From positions 3,762,501 through 3,826,500 of the forward strand of contig JAQQWL010000006.1 of assembly GCA_038363925.1 (NCBI GenBank): a stretch of 64,000 bases of DNA, written 5' to 3'. The position numbers and the translations under genes are program-made. Shown here in pieces: positions 21,039 to 32,395 of the stretch. The DNA comes from Apiospora phragmitis (Eukaryota; Ascomycota; Sordariomycetes; Amphisphaeriales; Apiosporaceae). The notes beneath the pieces are model-generated. The model had not been told where the DNA came from. It worked only from the letters and a program-made list of their open reading frames with translations, and made no database searches. The first letter of the stretch is position 1. Each line of letters starts with the position of its first letter.

Positions 21039-23612
21039 TGCTCTTTGGTCTGCGACAATTAGTTTCTAGCCAGATTCTGGTGGTCGTTGCCTTCATGTTT
21101 GGATCCAGTTTGTCTGTCAGTGGTTGACCGACCTTACCAGATTATGCAAATTCCCGCACATATTTTTAGTAATCAGACTGTGTACAGACCTTAGATTTTG
21201 ACTTATTTCATATGTGTGGCGATCATCTGCATCGCTTGCAGTTATTTTGATGTAGCGATATACCATGGCATGCTCTACGAGACGACATTGATATGCCAGC
21301 AGCGTTGGTCGCTATTGCGTGTGGATAGTCTACCAACTCAGTCGACGATAAAGTTGATTCTCTCGATTATACTTCGAGTATCGCAGGAGGCTCGTATAGC
21401 GTTTCGTTACACAATCACACAAAATTTCTGCGCAGCCATGATCCACCGAAGGCCGGGCATGTTAATTGCGAGGGATCAGGCGACGACGGGTGCATGACCT
21501 CTGTGCAGTTACTGCATTTGGAGAAACTACACACCCCTTGAGGGGCTTCCCAATTAACCTGATGGCAATATTGTCGGGTTCTAGCTCAACACCGTTAGAA
21601 GTCGCGAAAGCACGTGCCGTCGCAGAGCGAAATAGTTACCAGCAATCTTATTACAACCAAGATTGCGCGGATCAGACAACAGATGTGAGATGTGTGAGTA
21701 GGACTTCGAATTGGGCATCGCGGGACTACGAACTGCAGAAAGACGTTGCGGGGGCTTAAATGGACCTCAGATACACTTCCACAAACGTATTCGACGGACC
21801 GGGTCGAGAGAAAAGTAGGCCCTCCCAGCATATCCCGGCACGCTGGGCTCCCGACTTGGGAGATCCCGGCGAGAAGGTTCGGTTGGGCAACAGACAATGG
21901 GGCAGATCAATCTCGGAAGAAAGGAATCCTCCCCCTTCATTTCCTACCAGAACTCTAAACACGTTCTTTGGCTGGTGCCCAATCTGCTGGAGATCCATCT
22001 TTGTTGTCCTGGAGAGTTATACATATTCCAGAAGCATGCCCGACAAATCTGTGTTCCGCCCGCTTCGTAGGCTTTGCAAAGACAGCTGTGTACGTCATGG
22101 TGCATCGCACCTCAAGCCCTTACGACCGGCGGCGATACAATACATTGGGGACGGACCAGCATCAATCATTTCGATACATGGTAAAAGCCCGATATACATG
22201 AGATATATCCATTAAAAGGTCTTCAAAGGTTATCACGATGAAACTTTTCATTTCTAGTAGTCCTCCTAACGGTCAAGCAGACTTTGAAACTGCAGTGCAG
22301 TTGACTTTGGAAAGAATGCAGCGGGCAGCAACGGTCGCGGGGCAGGCCCGAATACCTACATACATCTTCATCATGCATTATTGTATTATTACCTACCTCT
22401 TATGTATACTGATTCATGTGCATCCTCACGTATGTATGTACATACATGGCGCTTATCTATCTTACAATATTCCGCAGCGAGATTAGCCATCGAAAAGCAA
22501 CAGTCGCATTGCGAGACATGTCTATCCTGGACGTGCAGTCAGACGGCCACATGTCTGCCCAATTGTGCCCAGGAACACCCAGGCTGCTTCGTGTTAGTGT
22601 CGAGATCCGGTGGCTGTTAGCGCATGCTAGCGAGGTACCTCGGGGGTTCAAGTTCACGTCCAAATAACTCTATTGCATCAACCTGCCACAGCCCACAGGA
22701 GACAGGAACCGCTGGAAGTGGCAGGTTCATCGCTCATGATTGGGCCGCCGAGGAATATCCAATAGCTCATCAAAAATAACGATATACTCTACAGAGGAAG
22801 CCGAGAAGTACCGGTATAACACGGCCTATCGCGGGATTTGTTACTGATGTTGCCCACCCACCCCTGGATGGACCCGTCGCCCTTAGCGAAGTGACCCTGT
22901 CCCGGCACTCTATCGCCAGCCCAACCCAAAGCCTGCTTTTTCCTTCCACTTGGACACTTCGCTCAAGCTCATCAATCCTTTCCTTTAAAAAGGGAAAGGA
23001 GAAAGTGAAATTGCCAGCCTCCAGACTTCTCCCACGACCTGAGTTACTAAAAGACAGAAATCCGAGCGAGAGACGTTTTGAAATCGTCCGACGACTATTC
23101 GAATCCTGGAGAGAGGGGGATCGACCACCCAAAAGTCTTGAGCTGCCAGCATTACGCAAAGTAGCCTAGCCCGAGAGCTCTGAGGTCATACGTGAAGAGC
23201 GCGGGGTCCCAAAACTTGGAACTGGAATCCGCCAGACCATTCGGGCTGCACTACCACACACCACCTCTAGAGTCTATCCGCACGCACATCCACGCACTTT
23301 ATTCACCGACACATTCCCAACCCGTTTCACACAGCGGGGACATCGAAAGCTTCCGCGCTACACAAACGTCCTTCCCTTACTCACCCCAGAGTTGAGTCCG
23401 AAACTGGCCCCCTCAGTCCAACCATCGTCCCATTTGCTGTCTGGACATAGCATAGCCCTCTTGTCGTCATTGTTTGACTGACATTTTTTTTTAATCTTTT
23501 CCCCCTTTCCACAGTCAAAAGTGAAGACTTTTAAAACGAGTCTTTTCTTGGCTATATACTATATCCATCTATCAGTTCTGTTGTAGCCCGTATTCTTCAT
23601 TCTCCCCACGAA
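21039..23612. other. Large intergenic region (2.6 kb)
   Basis: No gene recognised. It contains a perfect 16-bp palindrome, ATGTATGTACATACAT, at 22432-22447. From about 23400 it becomes pyrimidine-rich, as expected for the promoter and leader of the following gene. Confidence 0.5.
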
Positions 23613-25326
23613 ATGGCTTACAGGGCTTCTACCGGCGAGTTGGCTGGTGATCGGTGGGATCGAGATCGCTTCACCCTAGAGCGGGAGCGCGACAGATATG
23701 GTGACGAGCGAGAACGCTTTGAGGAACGGGACAGATATGTCGGTCGCGGCCCTGCTGGACGTGTACGAGAGGCCTCGGTCGACGAGAGATTTGAACGTGA
23801 ACACCGTGTTCCTCGCCCGTGGGACGATGATTACGTTTCGCGTGACCGACGGTACTACGATGACGAGCCGCAGCAAAGACGATCACCACCAACCGAATTC
23901 GAACGCCGTGTTATGATCGACAAGGAGAGAGAATATCGCAGCCCCTCACCACCCCGCCGCCCGGGCATGCTTCTGCGCCGGCAGTCGTCTCTTGACACCT
24001 TTGATCGCCGGCCTGCGCCTCGCTTCTACGAACATGAGAGGGAGGAATACGGCCCCCCTGCACGGCGCGGGGACTACCGCCCAGACCCTCGCCCGGATCC
24101 TTATGAACCTATCCCGCTTCCACGATCGAGGGCATTGCCTCCCCTCGGATGTACGCCGAGCGCGACTACGATGAGATCAAGATCTCGGAGCCCGATCGCT
24201 ACGGAGACGAGGATTTCCGAGGCTATCCCGAGAGAGTTCACGAACGTGAAGTTACTCGCACGCGGCAACGAAGGGATCGCAGCTCCTCCAGAACTACTCG
24301 TCGTTCTGGTCGTTCACATCGCACGTCGCACCATGGAAGCACTGTTAGAAGCAGCTCCAAGTCCTCGTCTAGGACAAGCGATAGCGCAAGCAGCAGTGGT
24401 GGCACTACGGTGACGGTCAAGAGCGAATACCCCAAGAAGGGAAAGACTCGCATTCCTGGCCGTCTAGTGTCAAAGCGAGCGCTGATTGACTTGGGCTACC
24501 CATTCGTGGAAGAGGTACGTCTCCGTTTTATGGTTCGTCGTCTATGACAAAAGCTTACAGCATGCAGGGTAATACTATTGTGGTGCAGAAGGCCCTGGGT
24601 CAGGAGAACATTGACGACCTCCTGAAGCTGAGCGAAGATTACAAGAAGGCCGAAACAGAGGTCATGGATGCTCGGTCAGAAGCCGCCAATCTCGTCGAGG
24701 AGCGAAAGACAGAGATCTATACCGTGCCGCCGCCAGCTCCGGCACCTGCGCCTGCACCTCCGCCAACAGTCTATGCTCCTCCTCCGCCAGCTACTGTCTA
24801 TGCTCCGCCTCCGCCAGCTACTGTCTATGCTCCGTCTCCACCCACTGTCATCCATGCGCCGCCACCACCTCCGGCCCAGGAATATGTCAACCACACAATG
24901 ATTCGGGAGGTTTCACCAGCTCGAAGTCACCGTAGCTACTCCACATCGACGTCAGGACGTACGCCGTACATTGTGGACGCTGCGCCCCGCGAATATCGCG
25001 AATACAGCGAAGAAGTTCCCGTTGGCCCGCTGGCTCTTGTCAACTCGGACCGTCGCCGTGATGACAGGTCTATCAAGGCCGAGATAGCCCGCCTCGAGGC
25101 GGAACGGGATCTGATTAAGCGGGATCGACACCACCATCATTACCACAGCCACAGCCATAGTCATAGTCACAGCCCTAGCCGGGAGCTGGTTCGCGCAGAG
25201 CGCTTGAGCAGCGGCGAGTTGGTGTTGTATGAGGAGACGGAGAGGATCGAAGAGCCTCGGCGCGGGGTGCGCATTGAGAAGGACAAGAAAGGTAGGATGT
25301 CCATCAGCGTGCCTAAGAAGCGATAG
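23613..25326 (+). CDS. DUF8035-like charged, proline-rich protein, with one apparent frameshift
   Basis: Exons 23613-24514 and 24568-25326 encode 553 residues if one base is restored. The frame changes in a short C run at 24141-24144: one more C would give LPPPRMYAERDYDEIKI in a continuous reading. Residues 1-180 are dominated by R, D, E and Y (RDRFTLERERDRYGDERERF style), followed by an SR-rich stretch. The conserved core is RIPGRLVSKRALIDLGYPF joined over the intron to GNTIVVQKALGQENIDDLL. Then come a proline-rich tandem repeat (PPPATVYAP, about 24765-24845), a His-Ser repeat (about 25130-25170), a coiled-coil-like IKAEIARLEAERDLIKRD and a basic tail. The function of this fungal family is not known to me; composition suggests a nuclear or RNP-associated scaffold, which is inference. 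Confidence 0.75.
24765..24845 (+). repeat. Coding tandem repeat (PPPATVYAP)
   Basis: A 27-nt unit encoding roughly PPPATVYAP is present in about three copies within the DUF8035-like gene, with a diverged fourth (SPPTVIHAP). Confidence 0.7.
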
Positions 25327-26780
25327 ATGAAGGTGCGCGACGTTGCTTTGTGTTGTACCTCGACTCGTTGCTAACATATGATCCGTAGTCCTCCTCCAGG
25401 TATCATGAAGGCCATGCTTGCTACCTTGACATAAAGGATGCTTGCAATGATCACGATTTTATATATTTCTTTGGGTGTTACGCAGGCGTTTTTTTTTTTT
25501 TAATTCGAAATTGGCTTTCAGATTCTTTTGGTTAGCAGAGCTCCAACTCATCTCCTCGGCGACATATACAGCGTTGATTGTCGCAGGATGGTGTTTGGCT
25601 CTTCTACGCATTTCATGTCCAGTTCAGCGACCAATTATAGAAGGGGTATCTGATCACAGTGTACCAGGGGGCGGAGTTAGTTCATGGGATTGCAACCGCG
25701 GATAGCGGAGGAGATACATATATACATACGGCGGGCTCGGAATCAGGTTTCAATTATAGGGAACGCTTATCAAGGGGTCCCGGTATCAATATCCATCGTC
25801 TTGGTACATACAGCTTGGAGTTGACTATCCTCAGGACGATACGATTGTTATTATGACGAGACCGCATTTCATCATACTACTTGCTTCAAGTGAGACTGGC
25901 TTTTTGCGTAACACATACATGCATGGTGATATTCAAGGCTCCCCAACAACTGATTGATTTTTGCTCTCAATTAATATCTACTTCCTGGAGCCTCGGCAGT
26001 TACCCCTAGTCTTGAGAATGGTCTCGATGTGCCTTCTCACGCACACAGCCCTGCCCCTGAAGTAATAAGGAGAGGTCCAATAATGATAGTCTAAGCTTTA
26101 CTACCCATCCAAACACCCTTCGTGATCACTCCTACCCGAACACTTCGCTCCGTTCCGCGAGGTAATTGGGGTGATGACGTCCACCACGTCTGCATGGCAA
26201 TACACGGAGAACTTCGCTCCGCCCACGTGACTTGGGAGCCCGCCGGAACTCCATTTTCACGGAGAAACGACGAAGTCTGGAGATTGATGGCCAGTGGCTC
26301 GGTTTTGTATCGAAAGGGACTTGAGCTTCCCTCGAGGGCCTTACAAGTGAAGTGTAGCCTACCTACCTTGTGAGATCCATGTAGTAGGTAGTACATAACA
26401 TGGCGTATCAGTCCGCCTGGCCCCCAAATTCGGCGCGTACGTATTTGGGAGGCTTTCTGCATGGCAGGTGGGTATCATCAGCCTTCCGTACAAGTGTAAA
26501 TGAGATCGCTGTCGGTGGGTAGGCAGATCGAATTCGGAGGCTGCTGGGGCCGGTCCAGAGTCGTGGGGCGCCAGCAATACGCAGCTCATTTCCCCTCTCG
26601 CCATCGTACATCAATATAGGGGGCTGTGACATAGCTATTCATATATGACAGCCTGGTATGCGTTCGGATGGTCTTGAAAGTCCTGCTGTGCGCTTCATGA
26701 CTTTCTGTTTCTATTTTCCACTCTCAAGAAAATAATAGAGCTTGATTGCCTTTCAGTCTATAAGAGTATCAATCAGCAGG
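25327..26780. other. Intergenic region
   Basis: It holds the 3' flank with a 13-nt T run near 25490 and the promoter of the esterase. The 11-mer ACTTCGCTCCG occurs twice, at 26142 and 26211. No gene seen. Confidence 0.5.
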
Positions 26781-28172
26781 ATGGTGTCTTTCGTCTTTCG
26801 ACCACGGCTTCTCCTAGCTCTGCTGGCTACGGGAGCAGTGTCGGCTCCCTCGCAGCTAAATCCCAGATGCACGGCTTCGGCTGACTGGCCAGGCTGGAAT
26901 GGGATCAAACATGCATTCGTATTGTTCGTCAACTCGCCCCCCCTTCACTCACTCATCCATCCAAACCGCCAGATAGATAAATGTACTGACCGGAACAATA
27001 GTGGTGACAGTTACACAACAACAGGTCAGCAAACAGCGTCGTTTCCCCTGTCGTGAAGAGATCCATGAGAAGTAGCTGACCAAGGGGGACAAAAAAAGGG
27101 TTCAATCACACGTTGACACAGCCTTCCCCGACCAACCCGCTAGGAAACCCGGCGTACCCAGGCTACACGTCTTCCAACGGGCCCAACTGGGTCGACTACC
27201 TGACGGTCAAGTACAACGCCTCGCTCCTGCAAACGTACAACCTGGCCGTCGGCGGCGCGACGGTGGACTCGGCCCTCGTGAAGCCGTACCTGCCCACGGT
27301 CCTGTCGGTCAAGCAGCAGGTCCAAGACGTTTTCCTACCTACCTACGCCTCCTCCGTCTCATCTGCCTCTTCATTTTCACCTTGTTCTTCTTCTTCTTCC
27401 AATAACGAAAACGGACTCCAATGGTCCGGGACCGACTCCCTCTTCGCCTTCTGGATCGGCATCAACGACGTCGGCAACTCGTACTGGCAAGACGACACCG
27501 CCGCACTGAACCGCCAGATCTTCGCCGCGTACGCTGACGTCGTCCAGACGCTCTACCGCGACACGGGGGCGCGCAACTTCGTCTTCCTCAACGTCCCGCC
27601 CCGTCGACCGCAGCCCCCTGACGCTCGGCCAGGGTACTACGGCTGTCGAGCGAGAGGCGGCCGACATCGCGGCGTTTAACGCGTTGTCCGCGGAACTGGC
27701 CGCGGATCTCGCTGTCGCGAACGCGACGGCAGAGGGGGGAGATGCGGCGAATGTCTGGGCTTTCGACGTTCACGCGCTGTTCACGCAGGTCCTGGATCGG
27801 CCGGCGGCGTACGAGGCGACGGCGGGGTACGCGAACACGACAGCGTTCTGCGAGGCGTATCAGAAGTACGTCGCAAATGTCCTTCGCCCCCCTAATCTAC
27901 TGGTTTATATCCGGTTTGGAGTTCGTTTGCTAACTCTCGACGTTCGTGCGTTTTCTTAATGTAGTGGAACGCCCAACCTGGATACCTTGGATCCCGCCTG
28001 TGGCGTCCCAGTCAACGAGTACTTCTGGCTGAACAGCCTGCACCCGACCTATCCCATACACGACGTGGTGGCGGAGCAGGTCGTCGCGGCGCTGGAAAAG
28101 GGGCCAAATGTCTGTTTGAAGTCAGGGTTACTCGTTCGTGAGGGGTTATCCTCACACTATTTGGCGAATTAG
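26781..28172 (+). CDS. Secreted GDSL/SGNH esterase (CE16-like), with one apparent frameshift
   Basis: Exons 26781-26923, 27002-27024, 27099-27865 and 27965-28172 encode 379 residues once one extra C is removed at 27599-27602 (NVPP to VDRSPLTLGQG). Residues 1-22 (MVSFVFRPRLLLALLATGAVSA) are a signal peptide. The 23-nt second exon carries the catalytic block; joining gives KHAFVFGDSYTTTGFNHT. Later blocks are LAVGGATVDS, FWIGINDVGNSYW and, after the last intron, EYFWLNSLHPTYPIHDVVA with the catalytic histidine. This fits fungal acetylesterases acting on plant cell wall oligosaccharides; substrate is inferred. A Ser/Asn-rich insert (about 27350-27415) is not typical. The start at 26781 was preferred over 26742 because it begins the signal peptide. 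Confidence 0.85.
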
Positions 28173-28557
28173 ATTAGTAAAGAGGTACGACGGTGCATAA
28201 ATTCCTGGTTACTGGGAATATGTGGACACATTCAAGATTGCTTAACTGTTCTGTCTTCTCCGATTATCACGACCGTCCAGGTCATTATAAGCATTTGTGA
28301 GAAAGTGAGGCTCAATGTAATGGTGAAGACTCGGTTACGGTAGATGATCTCAGTAGCACTTAATGGGGATCAAGAGAGTTTCGTATCAGTCATTAAATTC
28401 GTTATGGGTATCATATTATACAGTGTTGTAGAATATTACCACGTCCACCTTCCTTCCATACCTTCCTTGGGTAACTAGGCATGTGATGGTTGCCCGGTCT
28501 TCGTATGCGTCCCATGTTACAACTCATTCGCGCCCGCTAGAAGTCGCTCGCTGAACT
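28173..28557. other. Intergenic region between convergent genes
   Basis: AT-rich 3' flanks of the esterase and the RCR-like gene. No gene seen. Confidence 0.55.
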
Positions 28558-29124
28558 TCAACGATACGTAGGGGGAGGTGGCGCCACACCACCCTGCTGG
28601 GCAGGGTAGCCACCACCGCCGTAGCCCGCCTCCTGACCGGGCCCGTATCCGTAGCCGCCCTGTTGGCCACCGACATGTCCCATGGGCGGCGCATGCTGCC
28701 GCTGGTTGTAGCCGCCGTATTGGGCTCCTCCTCCTTTGCTACCCGAGAACTTGCCGAGTAGCCCACCGAGGCCGCCCATGCCACCGCTGCTTTGCTGTGG
28801 TGGCGGGTAGCCGCCGCCGCCGTAGGTCTGGGGCGGTGCGACCGCCTTTCTGCGCCGTCGCCGACAGCAGAAGCAGACTAGGAGCAGGAAGGCGAGGAAG
28901 GCGACGGCGGCGATGACGATGCCGGCAATGGCACCGCGGGCGAGCCGGTTGCGGCGTGTGCGCCCATTAGGTTGGTTGTAGTATTGGCGGGCTAAGAGCT
29001 GTAAGAGGGGAAGGGGAGTTAGCAAAAGACGCTTTGGCAATGAAGTGGCATAATTAGAGCAGGGAATTTTTCCAAGGGAACTTACATTTGCCGTGCTAGC
29101 GGCTCTTGCGGCCAGTTGAGACAT
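28558..29124 (-). CDS. Small single-pass membrane protein, RCR-like
   Basis: Exons 29124-29086 and 28998-28558 with an 87-nt intron encode 159 residues. The layout is a short N-terminus, YYNQPNGRTRRNRLARG, one membrane span (AIAGIVIAAVAFLAFLLLVC), a cysteine/arginine stop (FCCRRRRRK) and a Gly/Tyr/Pro/Gln-rich cytosolic tail (YGGGGYPPPQQ and similar). This resembles the yeast Rcr1/Rcr2 group (chitin deposition, endosomal trafficking and Congo red resistance), but the tail is low complexity and I see no clear PY motif pair, so the family call is tentative. Confidence 0.65.
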   Translation of the reverse strand: MSQLAARAASTANVSSLGKIPCSNYATSLPKRLLLTPLPLLQLLARQYYNQPNGRTRRNRLARGAIAGIVIAAVAFLAFLLLVCFCCRRRRRKAVAPPQTYGGGGYPPPQQSSGGMGGLGGLLGKFSGSKGGGAQYGGYNQRQHAPPMGHVGGQQGGYGYGPGQEAGYGGGGYPAQQGGVAPPPPTYR

Positions 29125-30122
29125 CGTGATGGATAGATCTAGTTGTCTGGCAGATGTATGAGCTGATTCGGTTTATGTTGTTGATTGTGGTGAAGCCAAG
29201 ACTTGATTTGATCGAAAACAGGATGATGTAAGTTCTATATCTGAATGAGAATATTGGGAGGAATGCTGTTTGGACGTTGGATGCGAGGCATTGTTTTGTA
29301 TGCAAACGTCGAAGCAGTATTACGTAGCGATTCTTGGCTGAGCAAGATTGGGAGAAACAGTGTTACGCAGCACAAGCTCCAGTCATCTTGGCGCAGTGGA
29401 AGAAAAAAAAACAGGATACTGTCGGGATGATTGACAGCTTCAGAGCTACACGACTTCAAGACAAGGCAAGACACTCCTAGAGTTCCTTCGGGAGCCCTCT
29501 CTCTGGGTGTCTAGTGTGTGTGGCACAGTTGACTCGTAGGGAAACACGGCTATGCGGCCAATCCAGTAGTCGCTATGACGGGGGGTATGGTTAATCTAAG
29601 GTTTCTCCAATGCTGTCATGATGCCCAGTACCTGCCATCTGCGGTCATGGGTCAATCCTGCACCGACCAATCACGGCCACCCGCTCCGAGGCTATGAGCA
29701 GCATCCATCGTTGGGGGATGATACAAGCCAAGCTCATGGTGTTTCTAGACCCAAGAAACCCGGGGTGTGGCAAGCCTAGACTTGGGGCTGTGAACGGGCG
29801 GTTTCGCAAGCTTCGTCATCATGAAATCGGCACAACTGCTCCACCCCATGTCCATGCCAAGCCGGATGCCGGCAGATGGGCAGACTACAGGGCTGACCAC
29901 ATCAGATCCAACGTGAAAATTGGATGGGTGTAAGTACATCTTAATTATTCGAAAAGGTATCCAAGACACTGGTAATTACAAATAATATACACAACAAGGT
30001 TTTCTCCTGCCCACCCCGTACTTCCATACACACTATCATACAAAACAGTAGAAGACTAGCAGAACCGCAGTCTGAAGCATTAGAGCCCATAGAACGAGTT
30101 TTCTTCCTAGCCAACCAGCTTC
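29125..30122. other. Intergenic region
   Basis: Promoter of the RCR-like gene and 3' flank of the RNase H-like relic. No gene recognised. Confidence 0.5.
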
Positions 30123-30925
30123 TCACCATAACTCCATGTCGATCTCACAAAACCTCGTGAATTCTTCGGTGCAGATCTCCGGCTCGCGGTAGGCCGCCTT
30201 TCTCTTTCTTGGCGCCTCCCGCGCGGGCGGATGTACCAGAAGGCGACCTCGGTGCCGCTCTCGCGCAGCCGGTCGATGATGCCCTGCATCTCCTCCCACA
30301 AGTCGCGGTTGGCGACGCGGCCGGGGCCCCGGCTCTTCCGCCACCGGCGCTGCACCCAGCGCGGCAGCCACTCGGTGGCGCCGCGCACGACGTACTCGAG
30401 GTCCGTGGCGACGACGATGGACCGCCACCCCTTCGTCGGCCCAGGCGCGGAACTCGAGCGCCGCGATGACGGCCCGCATCTTGGCCCGGTTGCTGGTAGG
30501 GTCCACGGCCTCGCCGCCGGGGCCCTTGTCCTCGAGCCGGAACGTGATGATGCCGCCCACGTCGCGGCAGGACCCGTCGTTCATGTAGGGGAACGTGTCG
30601 TCGTCGCTTTCACGGGCCCGTCGGCGGCGCCGCCGCCCTTGTAGATGAAGCTGCAGCCGGCGGTGGCGTCGCCGTAGCCCGCCTTGAGAGCGCTGCCGCC
30701 CACGACCATCAGGATCTCCTTGCTGTCGTAGCGGTTGACGAAGCGGGGGCCCGGGTTCTGGATCCGGTAGACGGCTTGCTGGGGGAAATGGTGCTCCGGG
30801 GTCTCGCCCGGGTGCTGGGGCACGAAGATGCGGGCCGGCTTGACATTGATGCGCCGGGTCAGGCGGCGGCGAACCTGCCGCTTGTCCTGGGAGTCGGCCA
30901 CGAACGCTATGCTGTGGTTCTTCAT
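30123..30925 (-). pseudogene. RNase H-like protein, frameshifted and lacking catalytic carboxylates
   Basis: A type-1 RNase H fold is recognisable in pieces: EILMVVGGSALKAGYG and TAGCSFIYKGG, then MNDGSCRDVGGIITFRLEDK and DPTSNRAKMRAVIAALEFRA, then IVVATDLEYVVRGATEWL with GPGRVANRDLWEEM and EVAFWYIRP. The frame changes at about 30598-30604, at a CCCC run at 30428-30431 and near 30220-30228, with no intron signals. In active fungal enzymes the first strand has a DG pair and the helix reads NRAEL. Here these are GG and NRAKM, so two of the metal-binding acidic residues are replaced; the third (ATD) remains. An N-terminal extension (residues 1-70) precedes the fold. The start at 30925 is a guess. 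I read it as a pseudogene. Confidence 0.65.
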
Positions 30926-31189
30926 CTTGGGCAGTAGTGGCGGTGGCCGCTCTTCAATTGAGCAGTGACTGGACTCAATTGCAGTGCCGCACATGAACAT
31001 GAAGCATCGAGGTGGGATTGAAGTTGTTGAAAAGCTGACCTTGAAACGCTGGTGGGCTACTTGGCAAGGGGTTGGCCTCCTCCAAGGTTCGCGTTTGGGT
31101 GTTGCTCCGGACATTTCGAATTTCTCTTGGATTAAATGAGTTCGCAATACTAGATTGTAAATAAACCCCATACACTGCAGGATATTGCT

Positions 31190-31587
31190 TTGGAAATGGG
31201 CACAACAGCCTCGGGATTGAAACAGCTGCAAGACCTCATTGAGGCCGATGCGCTGGCTACACAGGAAAACAGAACACCGGTCCTCAATGTCGCCGGGAAG
31301 CGAGAGATCGAACCGCTTGGGCGGAAGTGCGAGACGTTGTACCAGGGTATTGCCCATCAAATTACAGACCCATCGGCTCAGATGCTCAAGACAATCTGGC
31401 TAGCAGTGTCAGCGTTGCCGATTTGGAAGCTCTCAATACCAAACGACTTTTCCGAAATATGAGATGGCCTTGGGCAGAGAAGAGAACCAAAAAGCATCAG
31501 GAAGAGTTAAGATGGCTCGAGATGAGTCTTTTATTCCACTTACAGCTTGCACAGCTTGCCCAAACGGCGAGCACCAAGACATTTTAG
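31190..31587 (+). CDS. Weakly supported fungal protein resembling the N-terminal domain of STAND-type proteins
   Basis: Two overlapping frames carry helical, leucine-rich stretches: TTASGLKQLQDLIEADALAT and REIEPLGRKCETLYQGIAHQ in one, then VADLEALNTKRLFRNMRWPW and EELRWLEMSLLFHLQLAQLA in the other. The WPW plus ELRWLKxxLLFHLQLA pattern is one I associate with the helical N-termini of fungal NLR-like/STAND and related orphan proteins. The switch lies near 31375-31395 and has no convincing intron. A following open frame to 32029 is basic and Ser/Arg-rich and may be the C-terminus after an unrecognised intron, or a separate piece. It is divergent from the RNase H-like relic. The model is tentative and the gene may be broken. 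Confidence 0.4.
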
Positions 31588-32029
31588 TCTGACGATTCAC
31601 TATCATCTACTTCGTAGAGAAAAGGCCAATCTTTCCCGCAGCTTTTCCCGTGACATGTCTCAAAAGTTTCAGGTTGATCAGGATCGTTTGCTAGAGATGA
31701 CAGCGAACCTGAAGCGGCGGAAAGACGAATACCTTCGGACTCTACTGTCCAAACGGTCCCCAGAAGTCCCATCTCATCAAGGCATTTCAAACTCCGAGAG
31801 GCAGATGTCTAGGGCCAATGGGAGGGAATCAAGTCGGCGTCCGCAGTCGACATTGCCATCTCAATCAAGGCAGAGGCCTCCGCTGAATATTAAGAATGGC
31901 AATCTGGCTGCGTTACCAGGAATCCCCGAATCTTCATCGACTAAAGGCAATCTGGCTAAGCCCCTTGCGCTCTGGGCAACATCGGTATCTTCAAAGAGCC
32001 ATCATTCTCACTATTTGCACACAGCATGA

Positions 32030-32395
32030 CACGAATTCTAATGCGGACCATTCAATACTCTACTCGACAAGGGTGTCAATGCTGTAGTCGGGAGACAGGA
32101 ATCTATTACTTTTTGTAGGCTTGCGACATTGCTATATACCATATTCTATTGGCAAGAGAAGAGAATTAACATAACCAAATTCTCCCCAATGACACGAACG
32201 ATCAGGGAATTACCAATATGCATACCAAACATTCGTCCAACTAGCCCACAATTTAGAATTCGTCCTAGGCATGTACTAGACGTGAGGCATGCAGGTCCAG
32301 GATTTTCCTGCCAAACAGAGATATAGATCCAGGACATTAATATGCAAGAGAGGAATTTAGCCCATAGTCAGGGCGGAGGGAGGCGACCATGACCC
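32030..32395. other. Intergenic region
   Basis: AT-rich spacer with the 3' end of the PDR transporter gene. No feature recognised. Confidence 0.5.

Noticed and set aside
22432..22447. 16-bp palindrome as an operator
   Set aside because: Made of simple TATG/CATA repeats, far from any gene start; likely microsatellite.
26142..26221. Paired ACTTCGCTCCG as terminal repeats of a small mobile element
   Set aside because: Only 11 bp, direct rather than inverted, no target duplication or coding content between them.
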